This document shows, one piece after another, positions 32,587-41,619 of a stretch of DNA of 64,000 nucleotides; the stretch's first letter is position 1, and each line of letters opens with the position of its first letter. The notes under the pieces were generated by a model. The model saw only the letters and a program-made list of their open reading frames with translations, had not been told where the DNA came from and ran no database searches. Location: positions 1-64,000 of the forward strand of contig NZ_AWUK01000043.1 in the NCBI RefSeq assembly GCF_000499205.1. The letters are read 5' to 3'. This stretch comes from Paenibacillus sp. MAEPY2 (lineage in GTDB: Bacteria; Bacillota; Bacilli; Paenibacillales; Paenibacillaceae). Both the position numbers and the translations under genes were made by a program.

Positions 32587-34719
32587 CTATCTTTTTATAT
32601 TCTTATTAACAAATTCTAAGGTGAGCTTTCCATTCATAGAAGCAGCATCTAGCATTAACTTAGCTTTGTAGGCTTTTCCCGATTTGTTTTTGAAAGAAAT
32701 AGTGTTGGTTTTACCAGAGGTGAGAAGGTCACTGATATTTTTGGAGGTTAACTCCTTACCATATTGCATTGAATTGATTTTAAAGTCGCATTCCGTAGAC
32801 GTGCAAAGATATGCGAATCTTTCGGCAATAATACTTTGATTTTTGCATTTGGGGCAGTTACCAATTGTATTCATAAATTTAGCCTGGCTAATCGTAGATG
32901 TACCATTTTTTAAGCAAGATATAATCTTTTCCGTAAATTTAACGACAACTTGTGAGAAGGCTCTATCTGATGCTTTGCCTACTGCTATTTCACTTAAACG
33001 TTGTTCCCATTTAGCAGTCATCTCTGGGCTGGTTAGCACATTTAAACCGAGATTACGAAGCATTTCAACGAGAGTATTGCCTTTGTCTGTAGGTTTAAGT
33101 TTCTTTCCATCAACTATGATATATTGCTTTCTTTTTAGATTTTCAATGATCTCAGTTCTTGTGGCGGGAGTACCCAACTGTATATAGCTCATTTCCGACT
33201 TTAACTCTGCATTAGTGATATGCTTCCCGGCCTTTTTCATGGCATCAATTAGACTTCCCTCCGTATAATAACCTGGAGGTTTAGTTTCTATTGTTTTGCC
33301 GTCCGCTTTGGTACATACAGCTAATTCCTCCTCATTAAATGCAAAATTAGATCGTAGATCATAATCTTCGGTAGATTTATCTCCTTTATCTTCGGTGTTT
33401 TTGTTATTATTTTTTTCTTCATTAATGATTTTCCATCCAAGAGAGATTAGTTCTTTGATGTTTGTTTTAAATTCAAATTGATCTACGATGCTAAGTATAC
33501 GATGGAGTTTATACTTTGCAGGTGGATAAAAGTGAGTCAAAAATCTTTTCACAATTAATGAATAGATATTTTCTTGATCCTTTGTTAGATCATGTGGAAT
33601 CTTCTCAGTTGGAAAAATAGCATGATGATCTTCGATTTTGTCGGGGCGACAAAGGTTTTTGTTTTCTGGGTTTACATAACATTTATCCCCGTTAATAGTG
33701 AATGAACTATATTTACTATTTTTAAATAGATCAAAGATTTCATGCATAACAGCCAAGTTGTCTGCAGCAACATAATTAGATGTTGTACGTGGGTAACTTA
33801 TGGCCTCTAATTGTTCGTAAAGCTGCTGTGCAATATCAGCTGTCTGTTTAGCTGTATAACCAAATTTCTTGTTCGCCTCAGTTTGGAGCAAGCCCAGATC
33901 ATAGAGTAGGGGAGGTTTCTCTAGAGCTTCTTTGGATTCGTAGCTTTTCGTTTTGGCAATCTTTCCTTGTACAGTCTGAGCAATCTTATCTACCGTTAAT
34001 TTTTCCGTTATAGGTTCATCAATGTGTAGTGTTCCAGAATAATTTACTTGTTGCTGCTGCAACTCTACAACAACAGTGTAATAAGTTCTGCTTTTGAACA
34101 TAGTGATTTCTTGATGACGGTCATAAATCATAGCCAATACAGGAGTTTGTACGCGTCCAATACTAATCACATTCTTGGATCCCCCAAACTTCGTAGTAAA
34201 TGCTCTTGTTCCATTCATTCCAATTAGCCAATCTGATGTAGATCGAGATCTCGCCGCTTTATACAAGTTATCATACTCTGAACCATCTTTAAGATTTCGG
34301 AACCCTTGGGTGATAGCCTCTTTTGTCAGTGATGAGATCCATAAGCGTTGAAAGGGGAGTCTAAGTTCAAGGTATTCATAGATGTATCTAAAAATCGCTT
34401 CACCTTCTCGGCCAGCATCTGTACAGTTAATAATACTTAATGAAGATAAAGCTAGTTTTTTAATTAACGAAAGTTGTTTTTGAGTATCTTTGTTCGGCAC
34501 TAGTCTAAATTGCTTAGGTACAATGGGGAGATCATCAAAGTTCCACATTTTGAAACGTTCTTCATAATCTTCTGGTTCAGCGAGGCTAACCAGATGTCCA
34601 AAAGCCCAGGTAATGTAATAGTGCTCACTTTTAAGATATCCTTGTTCTTGTTTAAACCCTCCCAAGGCTGTTGCTATTTTTCTTCCCATGTCCGGTTTTT
34701 CAGCAATGATAAGTATCAA
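32587..34719 (-). CDS. topB: DNA topoisomerase III
   Basis: A 710-residue type IA topoisomerase of normal length for plasmid TopB. The N-terminal Toprim motif is MILIIAEKPDMGRKIATALGG, with the acidic TDAGREGEAIFRYI. The active-site Tyr lies in ISYPRTTSNYV (about residue 315). The second domain has IGRVQTPVLAMIYDR, and TPATRTEIIENLKRK follows. A C-terminal CPKC...C zinc-knuckle region ends the protein. It decatenates plasmid copies before segregation, fitting its place beside the partition locus. Start at 34719 gives the standard MILIIAEKP. Confidence 0.9.
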   Translation of the reverse strand: MILIIAEKPDMGRKIATALGGFKQEQGYLKSEHYYITWAFGHLVSLAEPEDYEERFKMWNFDDLPIVPKQFRLVPNKDTQKQLSLIKKLALSSLSIINCTDAGREGEAIFRYIYEYLELRLPFQRLWISSLTKEAITQGFRNLKDGSEYDNLYKAARSRSTSDWLIGMNGTRAFTTKFGGSKNVISIGRVQTPVLAMIYDRHQEITMFKSRTYYTVVVELQQQQVNYSGTLHIDEPITEKLTVDKIAQTVQGKIAKTKSYESKEALEKPPLLYDLGLLQTEANKKFGYTAKQTADIAQQLYEQLEAISYPRTTSNYVAADNLAVMHEIFDLFKNSKYSSFTINGDKCYVNPENKNLCRPDKIEDHHAIFPTEKIPHDLTKDQENIYSLIVKRFLTHFYPPAKYKLHRILSIVDQFEFKTNIKELISLGWKIINEEKNNNKNTEDKGDKSTEDYDLRSNFAFNEEELAVCTKADGKTIETKPPGYYTEGSLIDAMKKAGKHITNAELKSEMSYIQLGTPATRTEIIENLKRKQYIIVDGKKLKPTDKGNTLVEMLRNLGLNVLTSPEMTAKWEQRLSEIAVGKASDRAFSQVVVKFTEKIISCLKNGTSTISQAKFMNTIGNCPKCKNQSIIAERFAYLCTSTECDFKINSMQYGKELTSKNISDLLTSGKTNTISFKNKSGKAYKAKLMLDAASMNGKLTLEFVNKNIKR

Positions 34720-34848
34720 AAAATATTCACTCCTTTAACTGTATTCAAAATAATAATTAGATGTATATTTTGATTTACAACCTAATTAAATGTAGTATTA
34801 TTAAGTTAATATTTCAAGTGATACTTTATTTATAGGGAGAATTGTCGT

Positions 34849-35505
34849 ATGGAAGAGGGCGTTACGAATTCGCTAGAATTCATACCCGATAAAAGGTTTA
34901 ACAAGCTTAAGCAGCTTCAAAAATTGATGCTATCATATTGTTATCGAAAAATTGAATATGAGCCACATCTAAATGAATTGAATGATCTGGAGCGAAGAAG
35001 GGGACAGCGGAAAACTTGCGCACAAGCCCTCATCATCATAAAGATGTACAGTATTACTCTGGCTGAATTAATCGATGATGTTGTCCTATCGATAAAATGG
35101 ATTGAAAGAGAACGTTTGGTACTTAAGCAGATGGACTACTTAAGTTGTGAATTAGAATGGTTACATAATAAGTTGAATGAGCTCTACCAGGATCGATCTC
35201 ATACCGGTGAAGCGATATTAAAGTTGGCTTATTTGCTTAGAAACCTACGGATTTCTCTTTCAGAGATTGAGATCAAAAATGTTTTATCGTTAAGTAAAGC
35301 TGACTGGGATAAACATGAGTTCATTTGCAGCCAACATAAAGTGAACAAAAGAGATATATTTAACGTCCTTATTCTATCTGTTGTGGGTCCTCCTGGATTA
35401 AGAGATCAGGTATTAGATGCTGCTCTTCAGCACGTTTTTTCGGATGAGAAAACGAGGAGGAAAATAGCCTGGAATGCAGAATCACTTTTCGGAAGTTTAA
35501 TATAG
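34849..35505 (+). CDS. Hypothetical helical protein
   Basis: A 218-residue soluble protein made almost wholly of helices (FNKLKQLQKLMLSYCYRKIEYE, QALIIIKMYSITLAELIDD, GEAILKLAYLLRNLRISLSEIEI). A sequence near residues 128-150 looks like a degenerate HTH (ISLSEIEIKNVLSLSKADWDKH). No family is recognised. Divergent from topB, ending with a strong terminator at about 35604-35644. Confidence 0.6.
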   Translation: MEEGVTNSLEFIPDKRFNKLKQLQKLMLSYCYRKIEYEPHLNELNDLERRRGQRKTCAQALIIIKMYSITLAELIDDVVLSIKWIERERLVLKQMDYLSCELEWLHNKLNELYQDRSHTGEAILKLAYLLRNLRISLSEIEIKNVLSLSKADWDKHEFICSQHKVNKRDIFNVLILSVVGPPGLRDQVLDAALQHVFSDEKTRRKIAWNAESLFGSLI

Positions 35506-35603
35506 TTTTGGCTGAAACACTGCGAGTGGGTAAGAATTACCTTAGCTTGGATTCTGCCATAAGCTCAATGATGATAAGAAGCGAGAGGATGCAAACATGA
35601 AAG

Positions 35604-35644
35604 AGCCATAATGTCATGTAATAATGACGTTATGGCTTTTTTTG
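35604..35644 (+). terminator. Rho-independent terminator
   Basis: AGCCATAATGTCAT pairs with ATGACGTTATGGCT (one mismatch), followed by seven T residues. Confidence 0.8.
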
Positions 35645-35695
35645 TTCGCTTAAATCCTTCAGAGGATATAAAATTATAGCAACGGAGGTGAGGTT

Positions 35696-36529
35696 GTGTC
35701 ATTTTATAAAGAACAAGAGTATGTAGAATACCTTCAATCAAATAAGAAAAAGCAGCTAACCATAAGATCATATTCTGATGAAATTCATAGCTTTATGGCA
35801 TGGTTCAATAAAAATTATCCAACAACAGAATATATGCAAATTTCTCGGCCTGCTATTGTGAGTTATTTAGAAACAGAAAGAATTGATAAAAGCGAAGGTA
35901 CTATTGATAAAAAGATCTCGATACTTCATTCATATTTTGATTTTCTATGGAGTCAAGGGTACTTAGCTGGGACGGATCCGGCTAGTAAAATAAAGAGGTT
36001 AAAGAAAAACATTTCAGAAACTATTGTCCTTACACCTTTAGAGCAAACTAACTTACGAAACTGGCTTGTGGATGTCCCTATAACCAAAGTATACAAAGCA
36101 TATCGTGACCGGGCTCTATTGACGCTTTGCTTATCAGGTGGACTGACAGGCCGTGAGCTGCAGTATCTGAAGTTAGAGGACATTGTACAAGATAGAGATC
36201 GTCTCATTATTTCAATAATAGGTGAGAAGCGAAGAGATGTGGCCATTTATAACGAAGATGCCCATTTCATTGTTAAATATATAGGAATGAAAAAGAATAA
36301 AGTTGATGCCCCCCCATACTTATTTACTAATCACAATAGCGAACCGGTGTCACAAAGGGTAATCCAATTCATTTTCTCTAAGATAAGCAAAGAGATTGGT
36401 TTTCAAGTTTACCCGAGAATTCTGAGAAATACATTTGCAATTAATAAGTATAAAGAGGGATTTTCCAGTGATGATGTATCGGCGCTTTTGGGTATTATTA
36501 ACTGGAAGCCGATTGATGTAAATGAATGA
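35696..36529 (+). CDS. Tyrosine-recombinase-fold protein lacking catalytic residues
   Basis: 277 residues from GTG with a GGAGGTGAGG site. It has a SAM-like N-terminal core-binding domain (RSYSDEIHSFMAWFNKNYP) and a XerC/D-like catalytic fold, but the key residues are altered. The first Arg is missing in GGLTGRELQYLKLEDI. The H of HxxR is Arg in PRILRNTFAI. The second His is Ile in LLGIINWKP. The chain stops before the nucleophilic Tyr. Only the Lys (GEKRRDV) and the second Arg remain. A truncated, catalytically dead recombinase could act as accessory or DNA-binding factor, or may be decaying. Confidence 0.75.
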   Translation: MSFYKEQEYVEYLQSNKKKQLTIRSYSDEIHSFMAWFNKNYPTTEYMQISRPAIVSYLETERIDKSEGTIDKKISILHSYFDFLWSQGYLAGTDPASKIKRLKKNISETIVLTPLEQTNLRNWLVDVPITKVYKAYRDRALLTLCLSGGLTGRELQYLKLEDIVQDRDRLIISIIGEKRRDVAIYNEDAHFIVKYIGMKKNKVDAPPYLFTNHNSEPVSQRVIQFIFSKISKEIGFQVYPRILRNTFAINKYKEGFSSDDVSALLGIINWKPIDVNE

Positions 36530-36608
36530 TTAATGCTTTAGTGAGCTGATGTGGTAGAGGGGAATATCTCATTTACGATATGATTATTAAATATCATTAT
36601 TCCATTTT

Positions 36609-37217
36609 TTAAGTAGACTTAATAATCTGGTCCATGATTTTTTTACTATTCCCTTTCTCTACTTCATGTACAAAATCTAGGAGTAATATAGTGATCAATT
36701 CCTCTAACGTCAATTGGAACTCTGGTATAATTTTACTCATATCGTAAAGGAATATCTCTCCACGCTCTACATACTTCCGATGCATTTCAATACGTATTAT
36801 TTTTGTCTTTACTTTAGCTGGAACTTTCTTTTCGACTAATGCCCAGTGGTTTGGGTTTATTTGTTCAAATGAAGTGACTGTCTTATTTGAGTTTTCCTCT
36901 AATTCTTCCTTTTTCTTAAGTACTTTTGTACCTAGTGTGGAAATTTTAGCTGCATGACGAACCTGATTTAAAAACTGATCATATAGAGTACCTACCAAGT
37001 CTTCGATAGTGATCATGATTGAATGATCTGTTAGTTCCATGACGTCATCTAAAAAAGATTTAGCTCGTAGGATTTCATAGTGAGGAAGTCTGATATCCAA
37101 GTAGCAGCGTGAGTATTTTTCGAACTTGCCAAGTAGATAGGAATGGATGCCGCGCTTTTCATCGGCTAATTCATTTAACCCTTTCGACAATAGATTAATC
37201 TGGCTTAAAGATCTCAT
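36609..37217 (-). CDS. Hypothetical helical protein
   Basis: 202 residues from ATG 37217 (TTAGGAGG site, ten-base spacing). A TTG seven codons upstream is part of that site. Mainly helical, with KGLNELADEKRGIHSYLLGKFEKY and a strongly basic middle (KVLKKKEELEEN, EKKVPAKVKTKIIRIEMHRKYVERG). No family recognised, no membrane segment. Confidence 0.6.
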   Translation of the reverse strand: MRSLSQINLLSKGLNELADEKRGIHSYLLGKFEKYSRCYLDIRLPHYEILRAKSFLDDVMELTDHSIMITIEDLVGTLYDQFLNQVRHAAKISTLGTKVLKKKEELEENSNKTVTSFEQINPNHWALVEKKVPAKVKTKIIRIEMHRKYVERGEIFLYDMSKIIPEFQLTLEELITILLLDFVHEVEKGNSKKIMDQIIKST

Positions 37218-37339
37218 TACTAGTGTTCCTCCTAACAACTGTTTGTAAATATATCTATTATGCTGAGGTCGGTTTTATGTATATTTTCAAACGAAAGTGG
37301 AAATAGATTTAGTAATACAATTTAAGGAGAAGTACATTG

Positions 37340-37447
37340 ATGGATAAAAAATCAGATCTCAAAGAAACGGCACTGAAATTTGTACAAAAGACTCAAAAGA
37401 CTTCTAAACGGCTGGGAATACGTAAACCTCTGAAATCAATAAAATAA
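37340..37447 (+). CDS. Possible 35-residue basic peptide
   Basis: ATG 37340 with AAGGAGA nine bases upstream. The product is lysine-rich (MDKKSDLKETALKFVQKTQK then TSKRLGIRKPLKSIK), with no hydrophobic segment. A long structured terminator-like hairpin follows at about 37476-37540. It is small, but ribosome site and spacing support translation. Confidence 0.4.
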   Translation: MDKKSDLKETALKFVQKTQKTSKRLGIRKPLKSIK

Positions 37448-37660
37448 TACATGAGAAACTGTATTTACATGAAATACACTCCGAAAAAATCAATATTGGA
37501 AACCTTTCAGGTTTAACTAATTGATTTTTTCAGGGTGTGTTTTTTCACCGTTTTAAGCGACGAAGATATCGATATAAAAAGGAATACAGAGTAATGGAGT
37601 TCGCAGTGGTTTTCACAAGTCAAATATCGAGGTGAGACTTCATTGGTGACCGGACAACAA

Positions 37661-37692
37661 AAAAGGCCACTTCAAAATTGAAGTGGCCTTTC
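37661..37692 (-). terminator. Terminator for the RHH gene
   Basis: AAAGGCCACTTCA with TGAAGTGGCCTTT. On the minus strand a T run follows. It resembles the hairpin at 6067-6110 in its ACCACTTC-like stem. Confidence 0.75.
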
Positions 37693-37716
37693 TCAGTATT
37701 CCGTTATAGTCATAAA

Positions 37717-38160
37717 TTAGTGCTCTGATTCTTCATACTCCTTCCGAGCTTCACCAACTGAAATTACATCAAATTCTCCGTTAATCGCCTTAACAAGCAG
37801 CTTGATCTGTTCCGATGAATAGCCAAGCCGTTTGGCCCCAAGAATCGCATAACCCAAGCAGGCTTCATTATCCCACTGTCCATCGCTAATCATTTCCTGA
37901 AAATCCCGATTCACCAAAGAGCGAAGGTAATCAGAACGGTTATTGTAGGATTTGACTTCCAAGTGTTCCCACAACTGTTTGGTCATCGTAAGTGAAACCT
38001 TTTTGGTGATTCCCAGGGAGGGCCTGCCCATAGTTTTGAGTGGGAGCTTCAGTTTCCCGGTAGCAAGATCAAATCTGCAATCAACACATAAAATAACTTT
38101 CTCATTATTGGATAACAAATCAGTGGTATCATTTGTACTGCCACAATTCATGCATTCCAT
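37717..38160 (-). CDS. Ribbon-helix-helix repressor with N-terminal zinc knuckle
   Basis: A 147-residue protein. Residues 1-35 hold two CxxC pairs (CMNCGST and CVDCR). Residues 45-90 read as a ribbon-helix-helix domain: KKVSLTMTKQLWEHLEVKSYNNRSDYLRSLVNRDF. The C-terminal part is helical, with LGYAILGAKRLGYSSEQIKLLV. Directly upstream lie two 18-bp repeats that look like its operator (38182-38222), so it is probably an autoregulated repressor. Confidence 0.7.
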   Translation of the reverse strand: MECMNCGSTNDTTDLLSNNEKVILCVDCRFDLATGKLKLPLKTMGRPSLGITKKVSLTMTKQLWEHLEVKSYNNRSDYLRSLVNRDFQEMISDGQWDNEACLGYAILGAKRLGYSSEQIKLLVKAINGEFDVISVGEARKEYEESEH

Positions 38161-38181
38161 CTGCTGTAATTCTCCCTTTAC

Positions 38182-38222
38182 TTTAAGTTACCTAAAGTAT
38201 ATAGTTTAAGTAACCTAAAGTA
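38182..38222. promoter_or_regulatory. Two-copy palindromic operator upstream of the RHH gene
   Basis: TTTAAGTTACCTAAAGTA (38182-38199) and TTTAAGTAACCTAAAGTA (38205-38222) differ by one base and are 23 bases apart. Each is a near palindrome of the form CTTTA-GGTAA/TTACC-TAAAG. This spacing is usual for cooperative RHH dimers. Confidence 0.7.
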
Positions 38223-38419
38223 AAGCGTGAGGTGATTCCGGTTCGAAAGGAGGTATTGGACCGTTGGTCGACTTCTCTAAATAGAAGATGCCAAAAGTGC
38301 GGTATAATAGATTTACGAACCGACAGTAAATAGTTACGTAAGACGCAAAAAATCGTCATCTTCTATAATTGAAAATTGAATGAACTACAAATGACTCAAA
38401 TTTTTTGATTCATTCTTAC

Positions 38420-38930
38420 AGCACCTAGTTGAGAAAGGACTAGATCATAAGACAATTGCAAACTACAAAGCGAGCTGGAGTGAATTTTCAAAATGGATGT
38501 TTCAAGTAGATCCGCATCTTAAAGATCGAGGTACAGTCATTCAAAGATATATTGCAAATTACAAACGGCACATGCAAGAAGCTTGAGGAAGGAATGGAAA
38601 GCAAAGATGTCTGTTCGTGCAGTCCAACATATCGTGGAAAGGTATGGGAAGCGAACGAGGATGAAAACTCTGGCTTGTCACAGCATGAGGCATACTTTTG
38701 GAAATGAACTTGTTAACAGATAACCCATCCGTACTGCTGGATCAGGTGGCACTGTTAATGGGACACTTCAAAGAAACCGGTGATCCCAATATTCTTCAAA
38801 AGACTATAATTTACACAACACCAGGATTCAAGGACTTTACTGTAGCTGTGGAGTCGACCAGCTGGACTTCATGCTCCGGGAGCTGGAAGCGGCTCCGGCC
38901 CACGTTAACATTTAAATGAATAGTTCAGAA
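38420..38930 (+). pseudogene. Decayed tyrosine recombinase (TnpI/Xer type)
   Basis: One frame encodes a core-binding fragment, VEKGLDHKTIANYKASWSEF and GTVIQRYIANYKRHM, ending in TGA at about 38585. After a large deletion, the catalytic end follows: ACHSMRHTFGNEL (HxxR motif, about 38675-38715), then in another frame LLDQVALLMGHFKETGDPN and IIYTTPGFKDF with the GH and the nucleophile-type Tyr (38725-38850). Frameshift, internal stop and a missing middle show that it is dead. It is the third recombinase relic or gene in this window. Confidence 0.8.
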
Positions 38931-38949
38931 CTACTTAAAGGAGAGTGTA

Positions 38950-39129
38950 ATGATGAATAAAGAAAAAATAAGAGAAAAGTTTTTGGCGGCTCCAGGGAAT
39001 TCTTTTGCTGTGGCATTTCGTCTAGTTCAAAAAGCAGCTGCTGAAAACGAAAATCCGGAAGACTGTATTCAGCTCATAGGTGAAGTAGCGAAAGAATTCG
39101 GGGTTGATATAAGTGACTGCAGCTATTGA
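38950..39129 (+). CDS. Small hypothetical protein (59 residues)
   Basis: ATG 38950 with AAAGGAGAG four bases upstream (or the adjacent ATG 38953). The product is helical: EKIREKFLAAPGNSFAVAFR, QKAAAENENPEDCIQLIGEV, AKEFGVDISDCSY. It has no membrane segment. The composition is that of a real small protein, but no family is recognised. Confidence 0.5.
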   Translation: MMNKEKIREKFLAAPGNSFAVAFRLVQKAAAENENPEDCIQLIGEVAKEFGVDISDCSY

Positions 39130-39368
39130 ATTTCTATGTCTTTCTTCAGGTGGTTTACGCGTAATACCGCATTGAGGATCTGGAGATTGCAGCGATGTCG
39201 ATCAGGTGGGCATAAAATTTGAAAGAGGTAGTTGAAAAATGGAAAATGGGAAGTTGGGGCGAGGTGGTACATTGACTGTGTCGTTACCGGACAAGTCTAG
39301 TCGTTTACCGTTGTAGAGGTGGAAGGTAGAAAATAAGAAACCATTATGATAGATAGGGCTGAATATTA

Positions 39369-39911
39369 TTGACTAAACAATATATCGCAAGTATTAAAAA
39401 TAACACAAGAGGTTCATGGGTAAGTTCCGTAGCTCCTCATAAAAACACAACTCAATTATGGCTCAAGCCTAAGATTACTCATAGTTATAGTGATACTCTT
39501 TTGAAAGAAGAACGTCTTATATTCAGAGATGAACAAAAAGCTGAAAGTGTGCTAAAAACATTAAACTCAATTTATCCCGATACATTCACTCTCGTAATTG
39601 AAAAGGAAGATGTTTTTATGAGTGAAGCTGGCTTTCCTACTGTATGTGTAAAACCAGAACAATTTCGAGAATTGCTGACACAACAAATCAATGAATTTAT
39701 CAGAATTGAAAAGAACGAAACTGGATTAGAGTATCAGCAAAAGTCGTACTTTGTACGTGGTCAGATTAAAATGACAACCTGTCTCATTGACGATGAATGG
39801 AAGAAATACAAGGAGACGGGGCGCAGCTACTATGAGTTCCTATTTTATTTAGTAATCAAGTATGAGTTGCTTGGGGTATATCGAATTAACGAGCTTAAAG
39901 CGGGTGACTAA
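39369..39911 (+). CDS. Hypothetical protein
   Basis: About 180 residues with a TTG start and only a weak ribosome site, so the start is uncertain. It is soluble, with a beta-rich first half (GSWVSSVAPHKNTTQLWLKP) and a helical second half (RELLTQQINEFIRIEKNETG, YKETGRSYYEFLFYLVIKYELLGVYR). No family is recognised. It is surrounded by decayed sequence on both sides. Confidence 0.5.
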   Translation: MTKQYIASIKNNTRGSWVSSVAPHKNTTQLWLKPKITHSYSDTLLKEERLIFRDEQKAESVLKTLNSIYPDTFTLVIEKEDVFMSEAGFPTVCVKPEQFRELLTQQINEFIRIEKNETGLEYQQKSYFVRGQIKMTTCLIDDEWKKYKETGRSYYEFLFYLVIKYELLGVYRINELKAGD

Positions 39912-40484
39912 GATTGTTGAAGTTTTGCCAGGGCAGGAACCTGTTATAAAGGACGTTCCGTCACTACTAGGTACATATTGGTAAGAACTGTTTGAGAAGC
40001 GAGGCGCGATCATGTCAAGCTAGGGAACAATTTATATTTGACTGTAGGGGATTCAACAACTCTCACTGGCAAGCCGGTTACTTTACCCATGCTTTCGATC
40101 GGCTCAAGTTACTGTTTGTGGATCAGCCGTCTTTATGACCAGGGTTTGGGAGGAGGGCGGCGAGACATTGACGAGTATAAGTCAGTTACTCACAGACCAT
40201 TTTTCTCCAGAAGGTCATAGTTCGGTCCGAGAATGTTTTCGATCCCACAACACTTTCATTCGGTTACATGTCCAGATCCCAAGGCTACTATCTCCAGTTG
40301 GTTAATGGAAAGGTTTAATGTATCTGCAATCACACAGGTTCACGGTGAAAAGATAAGCTTTATTATGAAGATCGATCAAGAAGTTTGATAAACCGTAAAA
40401 TTGTGTTGGTGCAAATAATACGTCTGCAGTGGAGTCGATCAGCTGTGTCCCTGGGTTTAAATTATCTAAAATTGGAGTAGATCT
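39912..40484 (+). other. Degenerate region
   Basis: Fragmented frames with many stops, for example SENVFDPTTLSFGYMSRSQG and HAFDRLKLLFVDQPS, read like remains of protein-coding DNA, but no continuous gene or family can be recovered. A 60-codon frame at 40038-40220 has no ribosome site. No strong repeats. Confidence 0.4.
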
Positions 40485-41528
40485 ATGAATAGTGAAGCTG
40501 TTAAAACAATTGATAAAACGACTAGAAAACGTACAAGGTCTATTGCTTTAAGTATTATTGCTATTATGCTTGTTGCCCTGGCCGCCCTTCCGCTATACAC
40601 GTATCTAAAACCCATAGAATTGAGAACATATGAACTACCCGGAAAACTTTACCCAGCACAAGAACTATTTCGTTATCCATCTGAGGACTCTATTTATATC
40701 CCTAGCGTGAATGTGGTAAAAGTAAGCCGATTATCTGATTATCTTTTTCTTAAAGTGCAATACGGGGGGTTACTTCAGGAGTTTGAAGAACCGAAACAAC
40801 AGGAAGGTCTTCCCTATGAACCACAACTTGATCCACCTGGGAGTTTGAAGTTCCCTGATACAGAACAAATAAGAGAAAGTCTATTATATGTTGCTCTACC
40901 GGCGTACATATCAGGAAGCAATGAAGCGAACGTTCCAATTCAGTATGGATATGAGTTTGAAATTGGGGGTGTCCCTTCGGAAGTAGATAATGAATTGTTA
41001 GATTTATTAGGTTCAACTATCGTAACCATAGATGACTATCCTCCTACACTTGAAAAAGTGGAGGAAATATTGGCTTCTAAGGAACTTCATAAAATCGAAG
41101 GAAGATCTTATGATGGGAAAACTGTTTTTCTAGAAACTGCGCTGTATGGTACTACAGTTAACGTACACTATACAATAAAGGAATTATGGAAATTTAGCGA
41201 CTTAATGAAATTTGACTTAGCCAATATCGAAGGGAATTCAGGTGGTGCTGCTACGGCCTATGAAGTTATGCTTAAACAAAGAGAAGAACCACCAAAAGAC
41301 CATGGGAAATTTCTTATTACTGGAGCAATCGATGCAGAGGGGAATATATCAGGTGTCGGGGGAGTAAAAGGTAAAACATATTTGGCCATAAAGAATTCAA
41401 TTCCGGTAATGTTTGTCCCTAAGGGGATGAATTATGCAGAAGCAATGGAAATGAAAAGTCTGATGAAGAGTGACATTGATATCGTTCCAATTCAGAAGCT
41501 CGGTAATATTGAGGCATATTGGTTGTGA
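40485..41528 (+). CDS. Membrane-anchored Lon-type (S16) serine protease
   Basis: A 347-residue protein with one N-terminal membrane helix (SIALSIIAIMLVALAALPLY, about 20-39). The C-terminal about 110 residues are a Lon proteolytic domain: catalytic Ser in IEGNSGGAATAYEVM, the GAIDAEGNISGVGGVKGKTY block with the catalytic Lys, then IPVMFVPKGMNYAEA. This layout matches YlbL-type S16 proteases. A PDZ domain between them is not obvious and the middle (60-240) is divergent. The active site would face outward. It precedes the Abi_C gene. Confidence 0.75.
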   Translation: MNSEAVKTIDKTTRKRTRSIALSIIAIMLVALAALPLYTYLKPIELRTYELPGKLYPAQELFRYPSEDSIYIPSVNVVKVSRLSDYLFLKVQYGGLLQEFEEPKQQEGLPYEPQLDPPGSLKFPDTEQIRESLLYVALPAYISGSNEANVPIQYGYEFEIGGVPSEVDNELLDLLGSTIVTIDDYPPTLEKVEEILASKELHKIEGRSYDGKTVFLETALYGTTVNVHYTIKELWKFSDLMKFDLANIEGNSGGAATAYEVMLKQREEPPKDHGKFLITGAIDAEGNISGVGGVKGKTYLAIKNSIPVMFVPKGMNYAEAMEMKSLMKSDIDIVPIQKLGNIEAYWL

Positions 41529-41619
41529 AAAGAAAGTTCTAATTGGCGTGATCAGAAATTCAGTTTTACACAGTGGAAGTTCATTTTAATAAATAAAGTT
41601 GACTTAAGGGGATTTCAAT

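Noticed and set aside
38698..38919. 73-codon frame as a separate gene
   Set aside because: It encodes the end of a tyrosine recombinase (MGHFKETGDPN, IIYTTPG) and belongs to the pseudogene.
40038..40220. 60-codon frame as a gene
   Set aside because: No ribosome site and no conserved-looking segments. It lies in a degenerate region with many stops.
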